Assembly (NCBI GenBank): GCA_031772625.1
Contig: CM062814.1
Location: 819,958,757-820,022,756 of the forward strand
Direction: 5' to 3'
Length of the DNA: 64,000 bases
DNA from: Pinus tabuliformis
Lineage: Eukaryota; Streptophyta; Pinopsida; Pinales; Pinaceae
This document shows positions 1-11,703 of this stretch, piece after piece (positions within the stretch are counted from its first letter, which is position 1; the number at the start of each line of letters is the position of its first letter). The notes beneath the pieces were generated by a model. The model had not been told where the DNA came from. It worked only from the letters and a program-made list of their open reading frames with translations, and did not search any database. The translations under genes and the position numbers were made by a program.

Positions 1-2248
1 CATTTGTTTTGTGCCTTTAAGAAGGTGAATTTGAATGTATATTTACAATTAGGTACATGAAAGAGTATCAATAGTTATAACTAAATTTACTCTTGAAGTA
101 ATGTATTTTATACCGTAAATTTTGGCAGATGCTAAATCTCTAGAGGAAAAATATCTTTAAAAATATTCGAGTTAAACTCGAGAGTAACTGAATCATGGTG
201 CTAGACCTTCGGGAAATCCACTGTTAACTTTTAAGCTAGGTTTATAATTATATACATTTAGAAATTCTCTATTCAACTTATAGGGATTATGCTTACAACC
301 AATTTTGCATGGTATGTTTTACAACTACATCCATTCTTCTATATCCTTAAAGTTGAGTAATTGTAAATTTGAATAACTATTTGCAAGTTATGTAAAATCA
401 AAACTAAATAAATTCATAAATTTACTTTTAATATAATCATGTTGTTGTTAATAGTGAGAGCAAACTTTGTTAGTATATATATATTCATGAGTGAACACAC
501 ACACTAAAACCTACATGTACACTAAGTTGTGAAAGTTTAAATATATATAATTATGTTTAAACAATGTAAATTCAGATGATGTGATCCCCACACATATATA
601 TCTACAAACATAAAAATAACACTAACTATGAGCTTTGTAGTGTATTGGTGTTAATGAAATCAATAGTTCAAATACTAATCCTTCTTCAAAAGCTATGTTT
701 TATTTGAATCTCTCTCTTTCCTAGATGGACTTAATAACATTCTTTATTCAATTATGCAAACTTTTAGAAATGCCATTTTGTGGCCCAATACATTATTAAT
801 CAAGGAGAATTTTTGGTTAAAACATCAATAACGTGTACATAAACCCATAAAATACAAGTGGTATAGTAGGTGGTGTTACATAGGAGAGGTGGGGAACGCA
901 AAGGGGATTCCCATAATCATAAAAGAAAATTCCCATGTTGAATGCATTACCAACATTACATAGTGATCCAATTGGAGATATCATCTTGAGAAAACTAAAG
1001 AGATTGTGTTTTAGCTATTTGGAGATTCGATTTGTGGCCCCATGAATGATACAAATACAATGCATGTCATTGTTTTCCAACTCTTATTCTTTTAGAATTG
1101 TAAGAAAATAGATGATAACAAAATTCCATTTACCATTTTCCTACCCTTTATCAAATCACAAGAGGTGTCATAGTGAAGGAGATCTTTGAGCGCTTTTACC
1201 ACATGAATATAGAGTTTCAAATGCAAGGGGAAACATTACTGTATTGAGCGAAACAACCTAGTTTATTTTAGGATTTATTGACTAAAAGACAAGGTGGAGT
1301 GTTTAAAAGTGGGGTTTCTACCACCCACACAAAGAATTGGCATAAGCCTAAGGCTTGCAACATGGCTAGGATGACATGAAATTCCACCTAATAATATGCT
1401 TTCTCAACATTGATTTAAAGAATAGGGAATGCAACCCCAAACACCTAGCCTAATAAATGCCTTCCCAAGAGTCACTACCTTATCTAGTAAAAACCTCCCA
1501 TGGATGATCCTAGTTTATTTAGGGCTAACGATCTAGGGAAAAAGATAGTATAATATTAAAGCCATAAATTTATCCAAAATATTATTAAAGACATTTAATA
1601 GTGTAATATATCTCCATGAAGTCATGAGCTTAGGGGTCACTTTGTGAACGAATTTAATAAGATCTATGTTAATAAGAGAACCTAAGGTCTTTTTCACACT
1701 AATTCATGTACACCTAGAGTGTTTGATATTGCACATAGTCATAGGATTATAATGAAACATCGAACTCAAATAAATGAGATATTATGCAGTAAAACCCTTG
1801 AAAAGGAAATGTTTACAAAAGAGAGGGAAAACTCAATTAACTATTTGCGATGAAGACCTAGGTCCTTTCTATAAAGCATATGTTTTCATGCTAATTGCTC
1901 ACTTATTAGTAGTGCACTAAGCAACAACTCAATTAGTTATGCCTAAAATAGTTAGATATTCCAAGTTGATTTTACTTAAACTTGGGATCCATCAATGCAT
2001 GGAAAGTTCAGGATAAGTTAACTAAAGTAAGCCAACCTTGATATCTCCAATTCTTATTTTGGATAATCAAAAGCTAATTATTGTCCATAGTTAATTGTAG
2101 TTGTGCATACAGAATTATGCATCGATATCCCCTTGTAAGACTGACTTGGATTCGAGGAAAACGAAGGAGGGATTACATGATATCCTCTTGTAATAACAAC
2201 CCCCTTCATATCGTTAGCATAAAGGAGAAGAGTTATGACTATACCAAA
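1..2248. other. AT-rich DNA without a supportable gene
   Basis: This stretch is AT-rich with many short TA runs and no open frame that looks like protein. I see no LTR, terminal inverted repeat or recognisable transposon domain. A segment near 1970-2000 (CTTGGGATCCATCAATGCAT) faintly resembles the arm of the foldback at 2249-2407, so part of it may be decayed repeat DNA. Confidence 0.5.
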
Positions 2249-2407
2249 CTAGTTCCATTTAACCTTGGATCTATCAAGCATCGAGAGGGATCAAATCTCT
2301 CGAGGTGGAAACCTATTTTCTGAGCACAAAACTTGAGGATAGGTATGCACCTCGATATATTTGATCCCTCTCAGCGCTTGATAGATCCAAGGTTAAATTG
2401 GATCTAG
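2249..2407. repeat. Long near-perfect foldback (hairpin)
   Basis: Two arms of about 59 bases, 2249-2307 and 2348-2407, are reverse complements at roughly 88-90 percent, with about five mismatches and one single-base gap. Pairing continues inside through ACCTAT (2311-2316) against ATAGGT (2339-2344), leaving a terminal loop of about 22 bases. Most arm mismatches are transitions. No flanking target duplication was found. It could be a foldback transposon remnant, a short inverted duplication, or a precursor that yields small RNA. Confidence 0.75.
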
Positions 2408-2591
2408 GATGGTTTTAGTCGTGTGCAACCATGTAAAATTTCTTGAACATTTAATTATTCTGATCGTTTTAAATATGCTAAAAATTTCTAAGATTAATAT
2501 GGTCATTCAATTTTAAATTTGCTTAGTTACCTCAGTTTGTTGAGATGATAGACATTGTTAATAACTTGAATGATGAAATATAATTTTTAAA

Positions 2592-3012
2592 TGCAAAGTG
2601 ACAATGTAACAATATTGAATGATAGAAAATGTGAATAATAAGAATGTAGTCAATTACAAATAGTCTTCATTGTGATTAATCTCAAACTATTTTCTTTTGT
2701 TGTTCTTATTGTCACACTTGTTAGTTTTTCCATATTTTCATATGGATCATATGAAAAGGGAAGTTGAAATCATAGACCATTCAAATCTTTATTTCGAGCT
2801 ATTGTAGTAAAGATCATACCTTGTCTCTCTTTCTCTCCAATATTAATAGTAGTTTTTTCCAAGATTAATCAATTTGTCTTATGGAGTGTTAAATCCCAAA
2901 TAAGTTTCAATGGTAGTTGTTTGCTATTACCTCGCTTCAATGCAAAGTGACTAACATTGTTGAATGATGGAAAATGGAAATAATAAGAATGTAGTCAACT
3001 ATAAATAGTTTA
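2592..3012 (+). repeat. Pair of ~75-bp direct repeats
   Basis: The segment at about 2592-2665 (TGCAAAGTGACAATG to ATAAGAATGTAGTCAA) recurs at about 2940-3012 with a few substitutions and small indels. The spacer of about 275 bases is AT-rich and shows no coding potential. Confidence 0.6.
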
Positions 3013-3104
3013 TAGTTTCAAGAAGAAAAATTTCAGGTAAGTGAACATTTTATTTAAGATGAAAACTCAAGTATTTTATTTATGGTTTAATAATAATAAC
3101 ACAG

Positions 3105-4255
3105 AAATCAGTGCATGTCATCAATAAAAAAATTCTACTTACACTGGAATAATGCACATTATTAATCTAATTACTTTGAAATTGATGTCCATCATACATC
3201 TAGCTATGTCAAATCACAAATCAACATCTACACTAAAATCAATGCATCAAGTGCCAACATTCAAATAGAATTATAAATCAACATATACACTGAAATCAAT
3301 GCATCTAGTGCAAGCAACCAAATAGGATTGGAAATCATGTACATTGAAATCAATGCACATAGTGAAAGCAATCAAATAGGATTAGAAATCAACATCTACA
3401 TTGAAATCAATCCATCTAGTTCAAGCAATCAAAAAAGATTAGAAATCAACAACTACACTGAAATCAATCATCAAGTGTAATCAATCAAATAGGATTATGA
3501 ATCAACATCTACACTGAAATCAATGCATCTATTTTAACGAATAACATTGTATTTCCCTCTCTCTCTCTCTCTCACACACTCACATTTATATCTATATCTC
3601 CCTACATATCTCCTTATTTGTCTCTATATTTCACCCCCCAAACACAAACGCTCTCTCTCTTCATATCTATCTATCTCTCCCTTCCTCCTTCCCTCCCTCC
3701 CTCTATCTCTCCCTTCTTCCCTCTCTCCCCCTTCCATCTATATCTATATCTCTATCTCCCTATATCTCTCCTTTGTCTCTCTATCTCACCCCCCAAACAT
3801 ACACACTCTCTCTAGTCCCCTTCTCTCTATCTCTCTTCCCCTTCTCACTATCTCTCCCTCTCTCTTCCCTCAATGCATGTCATCAATAAATTTTTTTGTA
3901 CTCATTGAAATCAATGTACACTACAATCTAATTACTCTGAAATTAATGTATATCATACATCTAGCTACACCAAATAAGAAATCAACATCTACACTAAAAT
4001 AAACGCATCTAGTTAAAGCATTCAAATAGAATTAGAAATCAACATCTACACTGAAATCAATGCATCTAGTGAAAGCAATCAAATAGGATTAGAAATCAGA
4101 ATGTACATTGAAATCAATGCATCTAGTGCAATAAATAAAATAATATTAGAAACCAACTACACTGAAACCAATGCATTCACTGTAATCAATCAAATAGGAT
4201 TAGAAATCAACATCTACATTGAAATCTATGCATCTATTTTTGTGAATAACTTTGT
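3105..4255. repeat. 57-bp minisatellite arrays inside a ~770-bp higher-order duplication
   Basis: Units of about 57 bases containing ATCAACATCTACACTGAAAT followed by CAATGCATCTAGTG recur head to tail at 3225-3535 and again at 3975-4250. Each array is preceded by the same lead-in (TGCATGTCATCAATAAA near 3112 and 3872) and followed by a CT-rich tract. The whole block of array plus CT tract is therefore tandemly duplicated. Between the arrays, 3548-3870 is polypyrimidine. Open frames here are artefacts of repeat composition. Confidence 0.75.
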
Positions 4256-4920
4256 GTCTCCCCCATATCTCTATCTCTCTCTCTCCACCTCTCCCTCCCT
4301 CTATCTCTTTATCTTCTTCCCTTTCTCTCCCTCTCCATTTATATTTATATCTCCATCCATCTCTCTTTTGTCTCTCTATCTCACCCCCTAAATACACACT
4401 CTCTCTCTCTCCACATCTATCTATCTCTCCCTCCCTCCCTTTGTGTGTCTCTCTCTTCTTCCCTCTCTCCCCCATCCATCTATATCGCTATCCCCCTCCA
4501 TATCTCCTTCTTTTCCTCTCTATATGACCCCCAAAAAATACAAACTCTCTCTGCATATCTATCTATCCCTCTCTCCCTCCCCACTTTTCTCTTCCCCTTA
4601 TCTCTATCTATATTCCCCTTCTCTCCCTCTCTGTCCTCTTTCTCTTCCCTCCCACTCTTCTTTCTCCCTCACTCTCTCTCCATATCTCCCTTGTCACTCG
4701 CTCTCTCTCTCTCTCTCCACCTTTCTCTCTTTGTATTTCTTCTTCCCCCCCAAACCCCCCACCCCTCCACAACAAACTCCATCTCTCTCTCTCTTCCTCT
4801 CGTCTTCTCTCTCTCAATTCCTCTCTATCCCTTTCTCTCCCACCTCATTCTGTCTCTTCTCCCCATCATACTCTCTCTCTCTCCACCCTCCAACTTTGTC
4901 ACTATCTCCCCCTTATATTT
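4256..4920 (+). repeat. Polypyrimidine (CT-rich) block with ~145-165-bp internal periodicity
   Basis: Almost every base on the plus strand is C or T, with runs of CTCTCT. A pattern of CTCTCT, then TATCTATCTATC, TCTTCCCTCTCTCC, CATCTATAT, TTTGTCTCTCTATCTCACCCCC and AAATACACACT repeats about every 145-165 bases and also occupies 3548-3870. The predicted proteins are just Ser, Leu and Pro repeats and are not real. Such mirror-rich tracts can form triplex (H-DNA) structures. Confidence 0.75.
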
Positions 4921-4955
4921 TACATTTTACATTAAATTTTTCATTTTACATTTTA

Positions 4956-4960
4956 CTTAC
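4956..4960. repeat. Target site duplication of element A, left copy (CTTAC)
   Basis: CTTAC lies immediately left of the TG that opens the left LTR of element A. The same five bases lie immediately right of the CA that closes the right LTR at 39452 (copy at 39453-39457). This perfect match across 34.5 kb defines the outer limits of element A and shows that everything between was added by A and by insertions into it. Confidence 0.85.
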
Positions 4961-6300
4961 TGTTGATAGTGCTGGAAATTCCCCAACAAAGGGGGTCTCC
5001 TTGGTATGAAGTCCCAACTAGATCTCATACCATTTGGAGTAGGAACCCCAACCATAAAATAAAGCTTGTTTCCATAATTCATAGGGATACTCCTTGGCTG
5101 CAATTATCAGCATAAGAGATTATGCACACAATATTTGAAACAAGCAAGTAAGTTGACACTATAAGGCATACAATTTCAATGTACATAAGGTGCTTTCAAG
5201 GAAGGGAAAAAGAGAGTGAGCCTCTAGAAGAAAATTAATAACACTATCCTAAAAGAGACGCACAAGAGCATGGAAAGAATTTTTAGTCAACCTATAAAGT
5301 ATTTCTCAAGATAACAATGATCATAAAAGCAAGTAAGAATGCACATTCAACAAGATGCATACTAAAGTCAATGAAATAATTCATTTTCATTAGTATGTGT
5401 AAACATAAACATACACCAAAAACAATAGTCTTACAATCATTCATGAGATATGCATGAAAGTGTGGTGGCTCTGAGAGCTTCATATATTAAGTGAAAGTCC
5501 CAATATACATGATTACAATGATGCAACACTAGCCCTAATAGTGGAACATTAAGTCACCACTTGCTCCTCCAAAGAAATATCTTCTCTCTCGGATGCCAAA
5601 CTAGAGAAGCCAAGGTGAAGAGTCCAAATTCCCATTTCTTGTGCTATGAGGGTGTATTTATAAAAAAATTAGGTGACTCTATATCTCCCATGTGACTCTT
5701 GACCTCCCTCATGAGTCTTGAGCATCTACTATGACTTTTTGAATTCCTATGCGACCTTTGAGCTCTTACATGACTCTAGAACTTTCTAGTGACTTTTCAC
5801 ATTCCACTTGGGACTCTTGGGCTTCCACACATTTTACATTTTATCATTTTTGGAAATTACATAATTAAATTCCACATGTGATGTGGCAAAATACATTGAC
5901 ACATATGAATTTTGTGGTGACACTTTGAGAAGCCATGAATTGGTGACGATAACATAAGAATTCGTTTCATCAATGCCACTCTTCTCCTTGTTGCTATGAA
6001 TTCAACTTCTTCATGATGGATCTTTGCTTGTATTTTATCTTCACCCTCTAAAGACTCTAGATAAGTGGTGGAACCTTCCAAGTTAGCATTAGTTTCCATT
6101 TCTTTGTCTTGGTCCAAGATTCCTTCATTTCCTTCAAGATGGTTCTTCCTTTTGCTCCTTATTCACAAGTTCTCTCTTGTAGCCTCTCCCAGATGACTTC
6201 CTTGAACATCACCTTACCATCTTAAAATGATGACACCTATAGAAGAATTTTACTCATGACAAGATAACATCAATTCAAAAATCATCTATTCTACCTTTGT
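4961..6300 (-). repeat. Element A 3' LTR, left segment
   Basis: This segment aligns with 36144-37485 of the right LTR. Shared landmarks are GTCTCCTT...ATGAAGTCCCAACTAGA near 4995 and 36175, the run of short notes on TGACTC/CTTGAG near 5690-5800 and 36870-36990, and ATCATCTATTCTACCTTTG at the break. It stops at 6300, where the copia LTR begins, and resumes at 22576. Apparent open frames inside it have no family match. Confidence 0.85.
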
Positions 6301-6927
6301 TGTTGAGAAGTGTAGCAAGAAAGTCTCAATTTGACTTTGCCTTTGTCAAATTGAGAAAATTCGAATTTCTACATCAACAGACAACTTGGAGGTAGTTTAC
6401 TTGTGTGGCATGGCTCTTGTCACTCAGTTAGCTCAGTAAATTAGAGTTAGAGGGCTTGGAGTTCAGTTAAGCATGTCTGATTGTTAAATTTTAGTAATCT
6501 AGGTCAATATTTTCAATGGTGTTTAGTTAAACTAGTTGTAACAGCTAATGGAACTAGTGGAAGTTTAGTTGTGCAGTGGGACAAAAATCTAACTCAATGA
6601 TCATCAAATTAATTGATAACTCAAATCAAAATAGCTAGTGCATGAAAGAAATTTTAGTTCCTCAACTATTGTGGAGATTCTAAGGCAGTGTAACAAGCAA
6701 TTGTAAACTAGTTTGAGTGTACAGGTGTTGCATGCAGTCAGATGATCAATCCTTGGGAATTGCACAAGAAATTGGAGGAAAATTCCTAAAAAATATGCAC
6801 TAATTCCTCAGAATTTGTGCAAGGAAATAGGGGCTCAAGTAGAGGGAAAAATTGACTAAGTCTGGGTTAGATCTTCCCATTGAATAGAGAGATAGGTTAT
6901 TCACTTGCAGGTTGTGCTAAGAGTGAG
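6301..6927 (+). repeat. Element F 5' LTR, truncated
   Basis: This 627-base stretch aligns with 21713-22350 of the intact 3' LTR, from TGTTGAGAAGTGTAGCAAGA to TTCACTTGCAGGTTGTGCT. Homology stops at GTGAG (6923-6927), where the LTR of chromovirus G starts. The rest of the 5' LTR is absent from the window, in line with the deletion that fused G and T. Confidence 0.85.
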
Positions 6928-7645
6928 TGTAACACCCTCCTCCCACATTTACCCAAGCTAATCGGTCCACTGGGGTAAACATGTGACAAAGAGTTACTAT
7001 AATATGTTTCAACCTCCTAGATCACCTTAAGGAAGTGGAATTGACAGACCAACACTCTAAAGACCTCCCTCAAGAGCTACAGAACCTTCAGGAGCCAACC
7101 AACCCCTCCAAGTGTTTAACCCTTGAGAGAACGTGCTTCTTGATTGAACTAGACCCTTAGTCACTCCAATGACAAGCCTTCCATGTGAATGAGACCCTCC
7201 GGTCGATCCCACAACAAGGAATCCATGCAATTGTGGCCTTTCCTAAGCAATTCTATTCCAGCAACCCGAAATTCTGAGCCACTTTTTCATGGCTTGGACT
7301 CAAGTCTCTACCCATAACTTCATGAAACTTCCAAAAATGATAAATAATATTGAGACAAGGATACTAATACAAATACTTGAACAAGAAATTGAATTGACCT
7401 CTCCCAGCCATGATGGGCATTCTGTCAAACACATCATGAACATGTAATCTACAAGTCATAACAAGATATCTGAACATAGGGGTCTCATACTTATCTGAGA
7501 TTCGTCAAGATGTCTGATGCCTTCTCACAATATGTGCATTATCATTTATTAGGTCATACATTCATTATTAATTCATTTACTAATCAAAACATGATAAGAG
7601 ACATGACTGAGATATATCATAAAACCATGCTTATAACCATCATAT

Positions 7646-7765
7646 AAAAACATAATAATAATGATAGAATAGTCATTATAACCACATAATAATAATGATA
7701 GAATAGTCATTATAACCACATAATAATAATGATAGAATAGTCATTATAACCACATAATAAAAAAA
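7646..7765. repeat. ~34-bp tandem repeat, three copies
   Basis: The unit CATAATAATAATGATAGAAT followed by AGTCATTATAACCA occurs three times in a row with almost no divergence and ends in an A-rich run. The near identity of the units suggests recent expansion by slippage within the LTR of element G. Confidence 0.85.
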
Positions 7766-8019
7766 AAAATTACACATAATACACAAGAGGAAAATAACTC
7801 TTATTAACATATGCAAAAACCAACCAATCCAAGGACTTCCACGTACCACTTGACCATATATTGGGCTGAACCAAATCTTTCTTTCGTCTAATCACCTCTG
7901 TGCCATATTCCAAGCATGAATGTGGGACTCACAACAAAACCAATCAAGCTTCCTCGGGATTTATCGTGTATCCCTCTGAGGCCAAAAAAATAAACATACA
8001 TTATAGGCTTTACTGCAAT

Positions 8020-8320
8020 CCTGCCATATACTAGTCAAGGGATCATTAGGCCCTAAACAAGCATGGATGCCTTTGGATCTCTCCACCTAAACCATGAGGA
8101 ATTTGTTCGTCTCCACCCTCTAGGATTTATTGTGTATCCTACCATTACCGATCAAGGGATTCCTAGGCCCACCGAGGAATTTGTCTGTCTCCACCCTATA
8201 GGATTTACCATGTTTCCCACTAATACCAGTTAAGGGATTCCTAGGCCCAATGAGGGTATTCACAACCAGGCTTTGCCTTGTATCCTACCATTATCGTTCA
8301 AGGGATTCCTAGGCCTTGTG
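8020..8320. repeat. Degenerate ~80-85-bp tandem repeat in the G LTR
   Basis: Phrases such as TCAAGGGATTCCTAGGCCC, TCTCCACCCTCTAGGATTTA and GTATCCTACCATTACC recur about four times with periodicity near 80-85 bases. Copies are diverged and the outer ones incomplete. The array has no convincing open frame. Confidence 0.7.
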
Positions 8321-9316
8321 ATTTTTTTTCCTGAGACTACCCCACTCCATTTCGAAACCATCCGACAATCCATCTCAACCAAGTAAAAGAACCCCAAAAC
8401 ACCACGGCTATCCAAAAATGGCACGTAAAGGCTGAAAGCCATTTTCACACCTGGAAAAACCCATGCCAATGATAGCAAGAGAACCAAATACACACATGCA
8501 TGTACCATGCATGCCAAAACTAGTACGAAAATCATATATGCAGCTCGATACCTACAAGTAATCTCATTGTAACCGCTTGATCCCACTCTTCCTTGATTGA
8601 TCTTTGCTTCCCTTTGCTTTCTTGTCCTTGCTTTGCCTCCCTTCCTCCAATGCTAGAGTGCTCCAAGAATACTCTAAGTCTATGAGAGAATGAGAGAGTA
8701 GAGATAAGAGAGAGAGAGATCCAAAACATAACTGACAAAAGGTCCTGAACCAATACTTAGAAGCATTTTTATTAATTAGGCCTATATTTTCTTCAATTTC
8801 CATTTTATTTTCCTTCATTTTCCTACTCACATGCATCCTATGACCTTTCACTTTCCTTTTCTCCTATTTTCCATTGTTTTCATAAATAAAATGCCAGTTA
8901 ATGCCTCTTTATTTTCTAAATCCTTTGCCAATTTCCCTTAGCCATAATAAACCAAATGAACACCCACACTAGGATGTTTTTCCCAACACTCAACTTGGAA
9001 TAAGCGTCCTGTGACCTTGGTCTTATTTTTCCATTATTAAATTTATTACATGGATTTTTAACTGGGGGCTGTTACAAACCTCTCCCCCTTAGGGGAACAT
9101 CGTCCTTGGTGTTCAATGACACCTACAACTAGCAAGATCAATGAAAAGAAAAAAATGCTGCCTATGGAGCTTTAAAACTTAGCTCAATGCAGTATTTACA
9201 ATGATCAACCCGCTAAAAAGAAAACCAACATGACAAACATAACAACATGACAACCATACCGCTTATTGGAACTTTATAACACAAATCATGGCAGTTTTTA
9301 CATGCATATACATATA

Positions 9317-10632
9317 CTAAAACGCCATGCTAAAACATAAACCAAAAGACATCCACTCAGCTAGAGAATAAAGAGGGATACATAGCTCGCATATGATCAT
9401 CCATATCCCATGTAGCTTCATCAGGCGCAAAATGCTTCCACTACACTTTAACCTACTCGATTTCTTGGTTCTAGAGCATGAGCATATTTCTCTGCAAAAT
9501 ACACTAAGGTTTCGATTGGAATTCTCGTTCTGGCTCCACCTGCGATACAAACCAATCAATAACATGATCAACATCCTTCACATATCTTTTAAGCAATGAA
9601 ACATGGAAAACATCATGGACTTGCATTGTCAAAGGCAGTGCATGTCTGTAGGTCACTAGTCCAATCCTCTTAAGGATCTCAAAAGGCCCACAATACCGAG
9701 GTGATAACTTCATACATGACCCGATCCTTAAGGATCTCTTCTTGGGCTTGATGTGCAAGTACACATGTTCTCTAACCTACAACTCCTTAAACAACATGTG
9801 TTGACATACATAAATTTGCTGCCTGTCTTGTGCTACCTTTATATTCTTCTTGATAACTTGCATTTCATGTTCCATCTTTGCCAACATGTCTGGTCCTATC
9901 AACACCTTGTTCACTAGATCACTCCAACTGATGGGAGTATTACAAATATTCCCGTAAAGTGCCTCAAACAGACTCATCCTCAGTGACACCTGATACCCAT
10001 TGTTGTAAGAAAAATCTACCAGTGGAAGATACTCTTCCCACTTTCACTGCTGATGCATGATGTACATTCACAACATGTCCTCCAGAATCCTATCGATCCT
10101 CTCTGTCTGTCCATCTATCTGCGGATGATAAGTTGTGTTGAAGGCCAACTCTATACCCAAACCTACAAACAACTCTTTCCAGAATCTGGAAGTGAAGTTA
10201 GCATCTCTGTCTGACACAATCTTCTTCATAAAACCATGCAGCCTCACTATCTCCCTAATGAAGACCTATTCTACATCATTAGCTGAATAAGTAGATTTCA
10301 CCAGAATAGAGTGTGCTAACTTGGTCAACCTGTCGACCACAACCATGATGGAATCATGTTGTATATATGTCCTCGGAAAACCTGTAATGAAGTCCATGGA
10401 AATAACCACCCATTTATACTCTGGAATTGGGATCAACTGTAGTAATCCACCTCGATGCTTACACTCTGCTTTTACCTGTTGACAATCCAAGCATCTCACT
10501 ACAAACTCTGACACTTCCTTCTTTAGATTCAACCAACAATAGAACTTCTTCACCACTATAAATGTCTTCTGATATCCTGGGTGAACTGAATATGGTTTAG
10601 CATGAAATTCCCTCAAGATAATCTTCTTGAGC
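9317..10632 (-). pseudogene. Element G integrase plus chromodomain (broken)
   Basis: On the minus strand this stretch encodes a chromovirus integrase in pieces. The order is an HHCC zinc finger (H-x-H then CLDC near 10460-10600), a catalytic core starting at ISMDFITGF, VSDRD near plus 10200-10220 and DGQTE near 10100-10125 (the D, D, E triad), then FEALYG and a C-terminal tail with [15 protein letters not shown] and [14 protein letters not shown] chromodomain follows near 9360-9480 with VxWKHFAPDEATWD. Several stops and frame changes interrupt it. The product would insert element cDNA, and the chromodomain is thought to steer insertion to heterochromatin. The lineage call (Tekay/Del) rests on the tail and chromodomain wording. 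Confidence 0.85.
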
Positions 10633-10643
10633 TCACTGTTGTG

Positions 10644-10850
10644 CTAATTTTTTAAGAAACATTTGGCATTTCTCACAGGCCTGAACATAAGCATGTACCT
10701 CATTGAACAGCTTGCGCCAATAAAACCTGCTTTGAGAATTTTATGAGTTGTTTCTCTCCAACTATAATGCCCCCCAGACACACATTTATGAAACTCATCT
10801 ATCACTTTATGGATCTCTTCTTTAACCAGGCATAAAAGAAAAATCCCCAC
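10644..10850 (-). pseudogene. Element T integrase zinc finger fragment
   Basis: The minus-strand translation contains CVSGGHYSWRETTHKILKAG, typical of the HHCC zinc-binding domain at the start of Tat-lineage integrases. A small frameshift hides the matching C-x-x-C half (ACEKCQMF). Right after it the sequence changes to the zinc finger of chromovirus G, so two HHCC domains from different lineages follow each other. No catalytic core of the T integrase remains. Confidence 0.75.
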
Positions 10851-10879
10851 TAGGTCCTTCCAATATAATTGGCCATTTA

Positions 10880-11700
10880 AAATGACAAAATTCTAGGCTT
10901 GGAGCCTCAAAGCTCTGTATTTAACTTTACCAAAATTAGCTTGGAAACTTAGAAAAAGTAAATAGTGGATGGCAGTTTGATTCAGACAATATTTGGGCTA
11001 ATCCCTTCCCCTTGATGAGTTTAGTGGGTTTGATATCCATGTCAGATTCCTGGATTTTAGAAATCCACTTGCCTCTTTTTCCCTTACTATCTCCTTGTAC
11101 CAGAATGTCTTTCACGACTGTTGTAGGAACATAAGAGATTATGTTGGATTGCAGGACATAAATTCTAAAATCCTTTATGGATTTGAATAAGGCATAGGCC
11201 TACTTCTCCAAAATATTATACTTTAACTCAGCATCCCATAGGACATGGCTAGAAAATGCTATTGGTTCCTCATGTCCTTCATTGTTTTCCTGCAATAAGA
11301 CAACAACCACTGTATGAGGAGAAGCAAAAGAGAAAATATAAAATTGTTTTAGGTAGTCAGGGCTAATGAATACAGGAGCTTCTACAAAATCCCTTTTACT
11401 CCTGCAAAAATATTCCCGAAACTCTTAATTCCATTTTACTTTGTTGTCCTTCTTCAATATTTCTGTGATCTCTTTTACTATCTCGACATAGTTAGGTACG
11501 AATCTCCTCATAAAGTTAATCCTGCCCAAAAAGACTTGAACTTCTTTCTTATTCCTTGGTAGGGGAATGTTATTTATGGCTTCCACCCTCTTGATATCAA
11601 TCGTCACCCCTTCTTTTGCTACTATTTTCCCCAATAACTTTCACTCCCACATAGAAAATTGAGATTTTTTAGGATTCAGGGACAAACCATACTTTCTGCT
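10880..11700 (-). pseudogene. Element T RT thumb and classical RNase H region (broken)
   Basis: Downstream of the RT palm, the minus strand encodes the RT connection (LPRNKKEVQVFLGRINF and MRRFVPNYVEIVKEIT, 11425-11634) and then the gypsy RNase H (FISPDY, SFSSP-like, LLQENNEGHEEPIAFSS, SKWISKIQE-like). It keeps low similarity across several stop codons and single-base shifts, so it is not functional. It would have removed the RNA strand during reverse transcription. Confidence 0.7.
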
Positions 11701-11703
11701 TCT

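Larger units (their letters stand above)
6928..9076 (-). repeat. Element G 3' LTR (~2.15 kb)
   Basis: On the minus strand the LTR opens TGTAACAGCCCCCAG right after a purine-rich tract, and on the plus strand it opens TGTAACACCCTCC at 6928. No second copy lies in the window, as expected if the 5' half of G was deleted. Two internal tandem arrays are listed separately. Open frames at 8260-8851 lie inside the LTR and look spurious. Confidence 0.65.
6928..10635 (-). mobile_element. Element G: Tekay-like chromovirus, 3' part only
   Basis: Reading on the minus strand, G consists of integrase from its zinc finger onward, a chromodomain, a purine-rich tract (AAGGGGGAGAGG, plus 9078-9090) and a 3' LTR of about 2.15 kb. 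The 5' LTR, gag, protease, RT and RNase H are missing. It inserted in the copia LTR after GTGAG (6923-6927). At about 10635 it runs directly into the integrase zinc finger of element T in the same orientation, without an LTR between them. The simplest explanation is a deletion between two neighbouring minus-strand elements. Confidence 0.75.

Noticed and set aside
2081..2323. 80-codon frame overlapping the foldback arm
   Set aside because: It is explained by the inverted repeat and has no domain-like composition or upstream signals.
3547..5009. Several overlapping long open frames rich in Ser, Leu and Pro, and Arg/Glu-rich frames on the other strand
   Set aside because: They come only from CT repeats, occur in several frames at once and have no non-repetitive protein segment.
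8260..8851. Three overlapping minus-strand frames of 73-108 codons
   Set aside because: They lie inside the LTR of element G, overlap each other in different frames and match no retroelement or host family.
10600..10860. A mobile chimeric Tat-Tekay retrotransposon
   Set aside because: The missing ends of G and T and the missing middle of copia F are better explained by one local deletion. It is kept as a question in the findings, not called as a new element type.
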